A stretch of 64,000 bases of DNA from Butyricimonas virosa (GCF_025148635.1 NZ_CP102269.1:3596001-3660000), one strand, 5' to 3'; shown: positions 44,527 to 53,689, numbered from the stretch's first letter. Notes: generated from the letters alone by a model not told the origin. Translations and numbers: made by a program.

Positions 44527-45543
44527 TTATATCAGCCACGGGTTTCTGTAAGGATCAAAGTTTGTTTGAAAAGCGGCCATCTGCCAATCTGTAACCTGTT
44601 CGTTATTTTTATCCACTTTTCTCGAAATTCGCGGGTTAATCCTGAACTTTGCACAATCTTGTAGCCACTTGATAGAATTTTCGTAATCTATTATTCTTGT
44701 ATTTGCCACATTCTTTGGGGCAACTTTCTTGCACAACTCGAACAACGCTATTTGCGTCATGTGTTTCTTCAAGTTCGGGTGCCGTGGGTCATTTTTTACC
44801 AGATTACTTCCAATACTTATCTCATCCGCGTTCACATCCATTACCGGGTAAAATACCTCTCCATCATAAACCACGTATTCATGATCAGACAATTCATACG
44901 AGTTGTATTCAGGATCATAAACCGCTATTTCTCCCCAGTTGTCTGTTAGACTTTCTGGTATTTCAAAAGCCTCGTATCCATCCATGTTGAACAAGGTGTA
45001 AAATATATTGTCGCGTTTCACCACGGCATGAAGCCCGTAATCCATAGGGCACCATTCTTCCACGTTTATCATTTCCCAGCTATTCAAACCTGGTATTCGA
45101 ATATCATTCAACTCGTACCCGTTTTCTATCACGCATTCATATTGCTTCTCGTTGAACATGACCACTTCGCCCGGGTAATACGTTCTAAATTGGGAATATC
45201 TGGGAGAGCTTGTTAACGTTGAGCTAGATTCCCTCCAGTAAACTTTACTAGTTGGAGCTTTGAATCCATTAATAGGCCGGATTACCTTGTATATCTCCTC
45301 GTTTATTGTTACATGTGCCCCGATAGGGTAGCAGATACGTCTATCATGATCCAGTATAGCCTTTCCAATATTAAATTCACTCTCTATCTCGTACATCTCC
45401 GTGAGATGCTCCAAGATCGTAATCTCGGCCGAATTCTCGGCGTTAATCACGTCACTCAACTTTCCTCTAGTTATAGATAAAAAAGCCTCTTCCGTGATAA
45501 TCCCGTGATAATCCTCGTTTTTAAGAAACCTGTTATTTTGCAT
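44527..45543 (-). CDS. Phage neck/head-completion-like protein with internal binding repeats
   Basis: 338 residues. The first ~65 (ITEEAFLSITRGKLSDVINAE, then EMYEIESEF) and the last ~85 (ALFELCKKVAP... YENSIKWLQDCAKFRINP) look like the two halves of a gp36-like (DUF1320) head-completion protein. Between them, at about 70-250, are about four similar modules of the form G-x-x-V-x(4-6)-Y-x-V/C/P, with aromatic residues, recalling small carbohydrate-binding repeats. The start codon overlaps the terminase stop (TAATG), so they are coupled. The assignment is by pattern, not by search. Confidence 0.5.
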   Translation of the reverse strand: MQNNRFLKNEDYHGIITEEAFLSITRGKLSDVINAENSAEITILEHLTEMYEIESEFNIGKAILDHDRRICYPIGAHVTINEEIYKVIRPINGFKAPTSKVYWRESSSTLTSSPRYSQFRTYYPGEVVMFNEKQYECVIENGYELNDIRIPGLNSWEMINVEEWCPMDYGLHAVVKRDNIFYTLFNMDGYEAFEIPESLTDNWGEIAVYDPEYNSYELSDHEYVVYDGEVFYPVMDVNADEISIGSNLVKNDPRHPNLKKHMTQIALFELCKKVAPKNVANTRIIDYENSIKWLQDCAKFRINPRISRKVDKNNEQVTDWQMAAFQTNFDPYRNPWLI

Positions 45544-46745
45544 TAGTATGTGAAATTAGGAGTTATTATTGAAGTTGTAATAGTTGGGATATTTGTCCCT
45601 CCACGTTGATATTTTCCCCAGCTATCGCTCAAAAAAGTACACAAAACATAGTCTAACGTGTCCGAACAATGCCCGTATTTTTCAAATTTCATACCGGTTT
45701 CAGCATCGGTTACTTTTGCCTTGTTTTTCGTGCCATCCTCGTTAGTAGTCTGGTATATTAAATCCTCTGTGAGTTTTCTACAACGCATGTCAATGTAAAT
45801 TGTCCACCCGTCTTTTCCTTCAAACAGCTCGTTTATCCATTCCAGTCTTGTTTTTTGGGGTGGTTGCTTGGACAATAATTTTACAGTGGAACTTAAAACA
45901 CCGTTCTTAAATGCATTTTCTATAATGATGAAGTTATTTATTCCTTCCTCTGTTTGGGTACTTCTTGCTGTTCCTGCCGGGTCCCCGGTAATGACAACCC
46001 CACCAATATGTTTTTCTTTTAGTAATTTTTCTTGAATGGCCTTTGCTAGTTGTGGTGTGTTGTTTTGCTTTTCTTTGGGTTTCCCCAGAATTTCTTCCAG
46101 AAAATAAACATTTTTGTTGGTATAATCAATTTGAACAACCGAGCAAGTCATGTGTGGGAACACGTTAAAGTCAAAAGATAAAATTAATGGCTTAAACGGG
46201 TCATATACCTTTTCTTTTAACCCAGAAACAAGATGTTTGTCCCCGTTGAAAGACTTGTACGCGGCCACGTCATTAGATTTGACAAAACACCAGTTCCCGT
46301 ATAATAATCGTGCTTTCGTTGCCGGATCTTTTATCTTGTTTAGTGATGCCTCGTAAATTTGCCGGAAAGCCGCATCTGGATTGTCGTACACGCTAAACGG
46401 TACATACCTGTGATATTGTGCTGGTACAACTGGTTCCAAGTTTTCATCAAGCACGAATCGATCACGAACCCAACCGAGACACGGGTTTGTTGTCATTAAT
46501 AACTTCGGAACTTTGAACGTCTCGTGAATCTTCCAGCGTAGACGTGATGACAAAACTTCTATAGCTTTCGATCCAATCTCGCTGACCTCATCCACGAAAG
46601 CAATCGTGTATTCGCTTGATCCTAACGAGTTAAAATCTGGGTCTGACGGTGATTCTGCCAGATCCTTCATGATAATCACGCTACCATTATAAAATTCAAG
46701 AGTCCCGTAAATATTATTGATAGCGTAATTGGAAAATTCACTCAT
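45543..46745 (-). pseudogene. Phage terminase large subunit, N-terminus lost at IS21 element B
   Basis: About 400 residues of a large terminase. Walker B region YTIAFVDEVSEI is at about 47-58. The RNase-H-like nuclease domain (from about 185) has acidic sites in LSFDFNVFP, ITGDPAG and HCSDTLDY. The Walker A half of the ATPase is missing: the frame continues upstream of the apparent ATG (46745) for five codons and then meets IS21. It differs from the P27-paired large subunit at 31587, so it comes from another phage lineage. Confidence 0.75.
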
Positions 46746-46902
46746 ATTTGCCCCCTTCCGTCCACTTTAAAGTGATCCCCTAAATTCACTCGAAAGTGAT
46801 CCCTTAAATTCACTTTAAAATGATCCCCCAAAAGTGAGTTTGATTTTTGTTTATCCGGTCTATAATTCTATTTTGTTTGTTAAAAACAAATAAAAGTCAT
46901 TT

Positions 46903-48459
46903 ATGCCCAATAAACAATTAGGAATGGAAAAGATTCGTCAAGTGTTACGCTGTTACTCCCAGGGTTATGGGACCAAAAGTATCAGCAGTATGTTAAGCGT
47001 CTCTCGCAACACGGTCAAGAAATACTTACAAGTATTTCAACGTAGCGGTTTGGATTATGAGCAGATGTTGTCCCTGCCGGACCAGGAACTCTCAAAGTTA
47101 TTCCACGAAAAGAGCAGAGTAAAGACGGAAAGTGAACGGCTGGGAGAACTAAAGTCGTTGTTACCCGAGTATTGCAAGCGGCTTAAGAAGAAAGGTGTTA
47201 CCCGCGAGGCATTGCATCGCGAGTACCTTTCTTCCCATCCGGATGGCTACGGACGCACCCGCTTCTATATTCTGATTCAGCAATATATAGCCTGCAGCCG
47301 TCCCATCATGCATCTTGAGCATAAAGCCGGTGATAAAATGTTCATAGACTTCGCCGGCGACAAACTTTCCATCATCGACCTTGATACGGGAGAAATCATT
47401 CCTGTGGAGGTTTTTGTCGCGATTCTTCCTTGCAGCCAGTTAACCTATGTGGAAGCTGTCATGAGCCAGAAAAAAGAGGACTTGATCCGTGCTTCGGAAA
47501 ACGCCCTGTTATACTACCAGGGAGTTCCCTCCGCCATCATCCCGGATAATCTCAAGTCTGCCGTTACCAAGAGCAGTAAATACGAGGCTATCCTGAATGA
47601 AGACTTTGCCGCTTTTGCCGAACATTACGGCTGTACCGTAATCCCCGCCAGGGCTTACAAGCCACGTGACAAGGCGCTGGTGGAAGGTGCCGTTAAACTG
47701 ATTTACCGCAGTATCTATCCCAAGATACAGGAACGCGAGTTTTATGACCTGGATTCACTGAACGCGGCTATCCGCGTGGCATTGGAACTCCATAACAACA
47801 CTCCGCTCACAGGCCGCAAATACAGTCGGCGGGAACAGTTCGAGGAGATAGAACGTGATTCCCTGCGCAAACTAAATCCCATCCGCTTTGAACTCAGGCA
47901 TCGTTACAGGGCTACCGTGATGAAAAACGGCCATGTCCGCCTGGGGGAAGATGCCCATTACTACAGCGTGCCTTGCCGCTATATAGGCAAGAAAGTCATC
48001 CTGTCATATACCTCACGCCAGGTATGCATCTATTACGGCTACGAGCTGATTGCCACCCATACCCGCAACAGGGCCCGTTGCCGGTACACGACCCTGGAAG
48101 AGCATCTGGCTTCACACCATCGCTATATCACGGAATGGAACCCGGACAAATTTATACATGAGGCGGCAGCTATCCATCCGGACGTGGAGGCATATATCCG
48201 TCGGGTGATGGAAGAGAAAAAACATCCGGAGCAAGCCTATAAATCGTGCCAGGGCATTCTTAGCTTCGCACGCAGGGTCGGCAACACCCGACTGACCAAT
48301 GCCTGTCGTTGGGCTACAAGTTACGGTCTGTACAATTACCCCATCATTGAGCGCATCCTTAACAACCGGCAGGATGAGTTCCCGTTGGAAGACAGTGCCG
48401 GGCAAGAAACGGAGATGCCTTCCCATGAGAATATCAGAGGAAAAGAATATTATCAATAA
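46903..48459 (+). CDS. istA: IS21 transposase IstA (element B)
   Basis: 518 residues, intact. Helix-turn-helix SISSMLSVSRNTVKKYL near the N-terminus; DDE core with DFAGDKLSIID, IPDNLKSAV and KALVEGAVKLIY. Codon use is richer in G and C at third positions than surrounding genes, in keeping with recent arrival. Confidence 0.95.
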   Translation: MPNKQLGMEKIRQVLRCYSQGYGTKSISSMLSVSRNTVKKYLQVFQRSGLDYEQMLSLPDQELSKLFHEKSRVKTESERLGELKSLLPEYCKRLKKKGVTREALHREYLSSHPDGYGRTRFYILIQQYIACSRPIMHLEHKAGDKMFIDFAGDKLSIIDLDTGEIIPVEVFVAILPCSQLTYVEAVMSQKKEDLIRASENALLYYQGVPSAIIPDNLKSAVTKSSKYEAILNEDFAAFAEHYGCTVIPARAYKPRDKALVEGAVKLIYRSIYPKIQEREFYDLDSLNAAIRVALELHNNTPLTGRKYSRREQFEEIERDSLRKLNPIRFELRHRYRATVMKNGHVRLGEDAHYYSVPCRYIGKKVILSYTSRQVCIYYGYELIATHTRNRARCRYTTLEEHLASHHRYITEWNPDKFIHEAAAIHPDVEAYIRRVMEEKKHPEQAYKSCQGILSFARRVGNTRLTNACRWATSYGLYNYPIIERILNNRQDEFPLEDSAGQETEMPSHENIRGKEYYQ

Positions 48460-48475
48460 ACCAACCAGATGCAAT

Positions 48476-49213
48476 ATGGAAATGAATCAGGATACATTGG
48501 AAAAGATGTTAGGAATGAACCTTAAAGGTATGTATTATGCCTTTAAAACAAGTTTGGAAACACATCGGACAGAGAGTATGACTACCGACCAGTTCGTCTC
48601 ATGGCTGGTTTCAAGTGAATGGGATGACCGCAGAAACCGTGCGGTAGAGAGGGCTATCCGTCAGGCCTCCTTCAGATACAAGGCCACCATTGAAGAAATA
48701 GACTTCTCGGTGGAAAGGGGGCTGGACAAGAACCTTACCCTGCGTTTGGCCGACCTGACTTTTGTCAGAGAGCGCAAAGACCTGTTTATTACCGGAAGCG
48801 CCGGAACAGGTAAAAGTTATCTGGCAACAGCTTTTGGCTTCCAGGCTTGCCAAAAAGGATATAAAGTGTTATATGCCAATACATCCAGACTTATGGGGAT
48901 GCTTAAGGTTGCCAAGGCAAAAGGTACAATCCTGCAAGAACTCAAGAAAATCGAAAGGTTGGATATGCTTATACTGGATGATTTTGGTATACAACCTTTC
49001 GATTCCCAGGGGCGGATGAATCTGATGGATATCATAGAGGACAGGCATGGTAAAAAATCTACCATCATAACATCACAGGTACCGGTAAAAGACTGGTATG
49101 ACGTTATTGGAGAAAAGACGATTGCCGATGCCGTTCTGGACAGAATTGTGCATCAGGCCATACGCATTGAACTCTTCGGGGAGTCGCTGCGGAAATGTAA
49201 AAGTAAAAAATAA
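48476..49213 (+). CDS. istB: IS21 helper ATPase IstB (element B)
   Basis: 245 residues from ATG 48476 (MEMNQDTLEKM), matching the element A IstB start; a longer open frame upstream overlaps istA and is not coding. Walker A GSAGTGKS, Walker B MLILDDFG. The AAA+ partner of IstA. Confidence 0.94.
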   Translation: MEMNQDTLEKMLGMNLKGMYYAFKTSLETHRTESMTTDQFVSWLVSSEWDDRRNRAVERAIRQASFRYKATIEEIDFSVERGLDKNLTLRLADLTFVRERKDLFITGSAGTGKSYLATAFGFQACQKGYKVLYANTSRLMGMLKVAKAKGTILQELKKIERLDMLILDDFGIQPFDSQGRMNLMDIIEDRHGKKSTIITSQVPVKDWYDVIGEKTIADAVLDRIVHQAIRIELFGESLRKCKSKK

Positions 49214-49359
49214 TCGTTATATTTGTAAACGAAATTTAATGTAGAACCCGGCATAACGGACAGGAAGAATACGAAGAAAACAAGAATAAACAGAAGGGAG
49301 AATGGGAAAATTTAACAGGGGTCAAATTACTGTGAATTAAGGGGACTACTTTGAGTGGA

Positions 49360-49535
49360 TTTTCCACCAGGTTGTTATTCCACGTGCGGAAGAACATGAT
49401 ACGGAAATTATTGCTCCTGGCAAACATTATATGCTTTATGTTGGGGATAATTATTGGACGTTGAACAGTAACTTGTATTATAACGTAACCGATATTCCAG
49501 GGGTTGATATTCGTGTTCTGGAAGAGGTGGGATAA
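49360..49535 (+). pseudogene. C-terminal remnant of a phage-type gene
   Basis: About 58 codons in frame from the right end of IS21 element B to TAA 49533-49535 (HYMLYVGDNYWTLNSNLYYNV within it). The pattern of aromatic and Gly/Asn residues resembles the modules inside the neck-like protein on the other side of the IS, but it is on the opposite strand. Confidence 0.45.
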
Positions 49536-49716
49536 ATGATCAAATTAAAATGACAGATAAAACTTGTATTGGCTATCAAAAGTGTAGTAGATTTGATATA
49601 GTCATGTATGGTAGGCTGTATATTTTGGCTTGTACATTTTTGCTGATACAAGTTTTATATCTGAAATAATTACTATATTTGAATTGATAAAATAATTGTT
49701 TAACCAGTGGTGAATA

Positions 49717-49732
49717 TACAAAATAATGTACA
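49717..49732. promoter_or_regulatory. Putative integrase arm-type site, right
   Basis: TACAAAATAATGTACA, identical and in the same orientation to 42455-42470; 64 bases inside the right attachment core. Confidence 0.5.
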
Positions 49733-49796
49733 TTTATAATAATGATTAAAATTAGTTGTTGATTTACAGTGAGATAACAAGGACTGGAAAGACTTT

Positions 49797-49823
49797 TAGA
49801 AAATAATAATCGGATTTCCTAGT
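49797..49823. repeat. Right attachment site (attR core)
   Basis: Identical 27-bp copy of 42299-42325, ending GGATTTCCTAGT. It ends 8 bases before the proS -7 box. Confidence 0.8.
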
Positions 49824-49831
49824 TTTTGTTT

Positions 49832-49839
49832 TAAATTTG
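49832..49839 (+). promoter_or_regulatory. Promoter -7 box of proS
   Basis: TAAATTTG matches TAnnTTTG, 26 bases before the proS start. The -33 region falls inside the attachment core. Confidence 0.5.
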
Positions 49840-49865
49840 CTGCTGTTTTATCAAAAAATAATGAG

Positions 49866-51341
49866 ATGGCTAAGTTTTTAACTTCAAGAGAAGAAAATTA
49901 TTCGCAATGGTACAATGATCTGGTCGTAAAAGCCGGATTAGCAGAGAATTCAGCTGTAAGAGGATGTATGGTGATTAAGCCTTACGGTTATGCCATATGG
50001 GAAAAAATGCAACAACAATTGGACAAGATGTTCAAGGAAACGGGGCATAGTAATGCTTATTTTCCATTGTTAATCCCCAAATCTTTCTTTTCAAAAGAGG
50101 CTGATCACGTGGAGGGGTTTGCGAAAGAATGTGCGGTTGTAACTCATTATCGATTAAAAAATGATCCGAATGGAGGTGGGGTTGTTGTGGACCCTGCAGC
50201 TAAATTGGAAGAGGAATATATTATTCGTCCGACTTCAGAAACGATTATTTGGAATACTTATAAAAACTGGATTCAGTCTTATCGTGATCTTCCTATCCTT
50301 TGTAATCAATGGGCGAACGTGATGCGCTGGGAGATGCGGACGCGTATGTTCCTGCGTACGGCCGAATTCTTGTGGCAAGAAGGGCACACTGCTCACGCGA
50401 CGAGAGAGGAGGCTGTTGAGGAGGCTCAGAAAATGATTCGGGTGTATGCAGAATTTGCAGAGAAATGGATGGCAATGCCGGTGATTATGGGGCATAAGAG
50501 TGAAACGGAACGTTTTGCCGGAGCATTGGATACTTTGACAATCGAAGCTATGATGCAGGATGGGAAAGCTCTTCAGTCTGGAACTTCTCATTTCTTGGGC
50601 CAGAACTTTGCGAAAGCTTTTGATGTACAATTTGCCACGAAAGAGGGAAAGCAGGAATATGTATGGGCAACTTCATGGGGAGTTTCTACCCGTTTGATGG
50701 GAGCGCTGATCATGTCACATTCCGATGATAACGGTTTGGTATTACCCCCGAAATTAGCCCCGTTGCAAGTGGCAATAGTGCCTATTTATAAGAGTTTGGA
50801 AGGATTAGAAAAAATCCGTAAAACGGTTAGCGGTTTGATGGATAAATTAAAGGCTGCGGGAATCAGCGTGAAATTTGATGATCGTGACACACAGAAACCG
50901 GGTTGGAAATTTGCCGATTACGAGTTGAAAGGAGTTCCGGTACGTCTGGCTATGGGGGAACGTGATCTTGAAAACGGTACGATTGAAGTGGCTCGTCGTG
51001 ATACTTTGACCAAGGAAACATTGCCATTGGAAGGTGTGGAACAACATATCGAGACGTTGTTGGAGGAAATTCAGGAAAATATATACAAACTGGCTTTGGA
51101 ACGTCGTTCTAAATTGATTACAAAAGTGGACTCTTACGAGGAGTTCAAGACTTTGTTGGACACGAAAGGCGGATTCTTCCTGTGTCATTGGGATGGAACT
51201 CCGGAAACAGAAGAACTTATCAAGAACGAAACGAAAGCAACCATCCGCTGTATTCCATTCGATGCTCCCGAAGAGGAGGGTAAATGTATGGTAACAGGTA
51301 AACCTTCTCATAAGAGGGTATTGATTGCGAGAGCCTACTAA
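49866..51341 (+). CDS. proS: Prolyl-tRNA synthetase (short, archaeal/eukaryal-like type)
   Basis: 491 residues. Charges tRNA-Pro. Class II motif 2 region is RWEMRTRMFLRTAEFLWQEGHTAH; the catalytic core is followed by an HGTP anticodon-binding domain (about 295-395) and a ProRS C-terminal zinc-like domain ending in the conserved Tyr (LIARAY). There is no editing-domain insertion between motifs 2 and 3, which marks the type 3 form. Essential gene; the integrated element lies immediately upstream without disrupting it. Confidence 0.95.
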   Translation: MAKFLTSREENYSQWYNDLVVKAGLAENSAVRGCMVIKPYGYAIWEKMQQQLDKMFKETGHSNAYFPLLIPKSFFSKEADHVEGFAKECAVVTHYRLKNDPNGGGVVVDPAAKLEEEYIIRPTSETIIWNTYKNWIQSYRDLPILCNQWANVMRWEMRTRMFLRTAEFLWQEGHTAHATREEAVEEAQKMIRVYAEFAEKWMAMPVIMGHKSETERFAGALDTLTIEAMMQDGKALQSGTSHFLGQNFAKAFDVQFATKEGKQEYVWATSWGVSTRLMGALIMSHSDDNGLVLPPKLAPLQVAIVPIYKSLEGLEKIRKTVSGLMDKLKAAGISVKFDDRDTQKPGWKFADYELKGVPVRLAMGERDLENGTIEVARRDTLTKETLPLEGVEQHIETLLEEIQENIYKLALERRSKLITKVDSYEEFKTLLDTKGGFFLCHWDGTPETEELIKNETKATIRCIPFDAPEEEGKCMVTGKPSHKRVLIARAY

Positions 51342-51450
51342 TTTTAAATTGAATGATTTTAGATTTTAGATTGAATGAATCAAGCCGAGAGAAAAACTAG
51401 AATCTAAATTCAACAATTTAAAATCTAAAATTTAAAATCTAAAATTATTT
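51341..51450. repeat. AT-rich inverted intergenic repeat
   Basis: The left part (GATTTTAGATTTTAGATTG, 51355-51373) is complementary to the right part (AATTTAAAATCTAAAATT and a second AAATCTAAAATT), around a short mixed centre. The same ATTTTAGATTTTAGATT string flanks the palindromic repeat near 2621. Confidence 0.5.
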
Positions 51451-51451
51451 T

Positions 51452-52675
51452 ATGCTGCCAGTAGTTGAGCGTTTTATCAGGTATGCTAAGATTCACACGG
51501 AATCGGATCGGGAGACAGGTTTAGTTCCGAGTACTCCGGGACAGTTGCAGTTTGCCTATCTTCTTTGCGAGGAAATGCAGAAAATGGGAATGCAGGATGT
51601 AGCCGTGGATGATTACGGATATGTCATGGGTTTTGTACCTTCTAATGCTGACAGAGAGTGTCCTTCGATAGGGTTTATTGCTCATATGGATACCAGTCCG
51701 GACATGACGGGTAAACACGTGAAACCTCAGATTATCGAGAATTACAGGGGAAATGACGTGTTGTTGAACAAGGAAAAGGGATTCACTTTGTCACCGGATG
51801 ATTTTCCGGAACTGATGAATTATGTCGGTACGGATTTGATCGTTACGGATGGTAACACGCTTTTAGGAGCAGATGACAAAGCGGGGATTGCTGAAATCCT
51901 GACGGCAATGGAGTTTCTGGTTCAACATCCGGAAATCAAGCATGGACGTATTGCTGTTTGTTTTACGCCGGATGAAGAAATCGGGGAAGGTGTTGATCAT
52001 TTTGATTTGAAAAAATTCGGGGCTAAATTTGCCTACACTTTGGATGGGGGAGAAATCGGTGAGTTAGAGTATGAAAATTTTAATGCGGCTTTAGCTCGTT
52101 TGACGTTTAAAGGGCGTAATTTCCATCCGGGATATGCCAAAAATAAAATGGTCAATTCAATCAAGGTGGCTAATGAATTCATGGCTAGCCTTCCTAAAAA
52201 GGATGCTCCGGAATACACTTCCGGTTACGAAGGATTCTTCCATATCTATTCTATCAAGGGGACTGTAGAAGAGACCTTGCTAGAAATATTGATTCGTGAT
52301 TTTGACAAGGAACGTTTTGAATGGAGAAAGGATGTCATTGAAAATGGAGTTCGTGAATATTCAAAGAAGTATGATTTACCAGTACTTTTGGAAATGAAGG
52401 ATCAGTATGCGAATATGAAAGAACGTTTGGAACCGGTAAGATATATCGTGGAAATAGCAAAACAGGCCATGTCAGAACTGGGGATTAAACCTTTGATTGC
52501 TCCTATTCGAGGAGGTACTAATGGGGCAAGATTGTCATTTATGGGATTGCCTACACCGAATTTGTCCAATGGGGCACATAACGGGCATGGACGTTACGAG
52601 TATATACCCGTGTCCTCTATGGAAAAAATCGTAAATGTGATTGTGAAAATATCCGAACTATGTGCTAAAATATAA
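51452..52675 (+). CDS. pepT: Peptidase T (tripeptidase)
   Basis: 407 residues, M20B family. Releases the N-terminal residue from tripeptides in the cytoplasm. Zinc ligands and catalytic residues are visible in HMDTSPD, GADDKAGIAE, FTPDEEIGEG and GGEIGELEYENF, with the C-terminal APIRGGTNGARLSFMGLP motif. Full length. A strong terminator follows. Confidence 0.95.
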   Translation: MLPVVERFIRYAKIHTESDRETGLVPSTPGQLQFAYLLCEEMQKMGMQDVAVDDYGYVMGFVPSNADRECPSIGFIAHMDTSPDMTGKHVKPQIIENYRGNDVLLNKEKGFTLSPDDFPELMNYVGTDLIVTDGNTLLGADDKAGIAEILTAMEFLVQHPEIKHGRIAVCFTPDEEIGEGVDHFDLKKFGAKFAYTLDGGEIGELEYENFNAALARLTFKGRNFHPGYAKNKMVNSIKVANEFMASLPKKDAPEYTSGYEGFFHIYSIKGTVEETLLEILIRDFDKERFEWRKDVIENGVREYSKKYDLPVLLEMKDQYANMKERLEPVRYIVEIAKQAMSELGIKPLIAPIRGGTNGARLSFMGLPTPNLSNGAHNGHGRYEYIPVSSMEKIVNVIVKISELCAKI

Positions 52676-52696
52676 GTGAAAAAAGACTTCTTCTAA

Positions 52697-52725
52697 AGCA
52701 GGTTAGAAAATAACCTGCTTTTTTT
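52697..52725 (+). terminator. Terminator of pepT
   Basis: AAGCAGGTTA pairs with TAACCTGCTT around GAAAA, followed by a T-run. Confidence 0.88.
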
Positions 52726-52800
52726 ATAACAAATCTTTGTTGTTTCACGTTTATCAGTCAAAAGATAGTATAATTTAAACCTAAATAATTTAATAAGAGT

Positions 52801-53673
52801 ATGATGAAAAGATTCTTTGTTATTGCCCTATTTGTATTGGGTTTGGGACAATTGTATGCGCAGCCGGTAAGAGATACGGCGTGGACAAAAGTCGGTTACT
52901 TCGGGTTAAAATTAACACAAGTAAGTTTGAGTAGTTGGTCTGCCGGAGGTGAGTCTGCTTTGGCATTTGATAGCCAGATAACATATAGTGCCGATTTTAA
53001 GCGAGATCGTCAGTTGTGGCAAAATCGTTTGGAACTGGGATACGGTTTGACGAAAAATGATGGTAAGAGCGCCCGGAAAACAAACGATAAGATATATTTT
53101 GCTTCCACTTATGGGTATCAGATTTATAAAACACTTTACTGGAGTGCTTTATTGAACTTTAATACGCAGTTTGCGAAAGGATACGATTATAATATTGAGG
53201 ATTCTGATTTTATTCCAAAGTTCATGGCTCCGGGATACTTGATGATTGGTACCGGTGTTACTTGGAGTCCGAATAAGATATTTACGGCCACTTTTACCCC
53301 GGCTTCTTGGAGGGGAACTATTGTAGCTGATAGCCGTTTGTCGGATGAAGGAGCTTTTGGTGTGGATAAGGGAAAACATTTGTTATCTGAGTTTGGTGCA
53401 AACTTGAAGGCAGAAGTGAATTATGAGTTTTTGCCTAATATGAAGGTTTATTCTCGTTTGGAATTGTATTCTAATTATTTGAAAGATCCTCAGAACATTG
53501 ATATTCGCTGGGAGGTTCAATTAAATATGGCCATTAATAAATGGTTTTCGACGACTTTATCAACAAACTTGTTATATGATAATGATGTAAAGATCGCCCA
53601 AGAAGACGGAACGGCAGGGCCGAGAGTGCAGTTTAAGGAAGTGTTGGGGGTAGGACTTCAGATCAATTTTTAA
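52801..53673 (+). CDS. DUF3078 family outer-membrane-type protein
   Basis: 290 residues. A signal peptide (about 1-20, ending LYAQ) is followed by the DUF3078 pattern WTKVGYFGLKLTQVSLSSWSAGGESALA and many alternating-aromatic strands, ending in Phe (GLQINF). Predicted small outer-membrane beta-barrel of unknown function, common in Bacteroidetes. ATG 52804 also possible. Confidence 0.88.
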   Translation: MMKRFFVIALFVLGLGQLYAQPVRDTAWTKVGYFGLKLTQVSLSSWSAGGESALAFDSQITYSADFKRDRQLWQNRLELGYGLTKNDGKSARKTNDKIYFASTYGYQIYKTLYWSALLNFNTQFAKGYDYNIEDSDFIPKFMAPGYLMIGTGVTWSPNKIFTATFTPASWRGTIVADSRLSDEGAFGVDKGKHLLSEFGANLKAEVNYEFLPNMKVYSRLELYSNYLKDPQNIDIRWEVQLNMAINKWFSTTLSTNLLYDNDVKIAQEDGTAGPRVQFKEVLGVGLQINF

Positions 53674-53689
53674 GAATTGATTTTGATAT

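Larger units (their letters stand above)
46761..49359 (+). mobile_element. IS21-family element B
   Basis: About 2.6 kb. The left end TCCACTTTAAAGTGATCCCC and right end (inverted TCCACTCAAAGTAGTCCCC) match, with extra copies of the motif (CACTCGAAAGTGATCCC, CACTTTAAAATGATCCC) inside the left end. istA and istB are intact. It is clearly diverged from element A. No target duplication; the terminase frame on the left does not resume on the right, so flanking DNA was lost or rearranged. Confidence 0.88.
42299..49823. mobile_element. 7.5-kb integrated element bounded by 27-bp direct repeats
   Basis: Perfect 27-bp direct repeats end the element. Inside are a tyrosine recombinase next to the left repeat, a neck-like phage protein, a truncated large terminase, IS21 element B, a phage gene remnant, and paired putative integrase arm sites near both ends. 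The element lies between a host lipoprotein operon and proS. It is too small and broken to be a complete phage; a phage satellite or decayed prophage is likely. Confidence 0.8.
49536..49865. other. Right end of the integrated element and proS promoter region
   Basis: No gene. It contains the second arm-type repeat (49717-49732), the right attachment core (49797-49823) and the proS -7 box (49832-49839). The rest is AT-rich. Confidence 0.65.

Noticed and set aside
27818..49823. One large island from tRNA-Arg to proS
   Set aside because: Host-type genes (DUF4923, FadL-like, lipoprotein) lie between 37.7 and 42.2 kb, and the right element has its own complete att repeats, so there are two separate elements.
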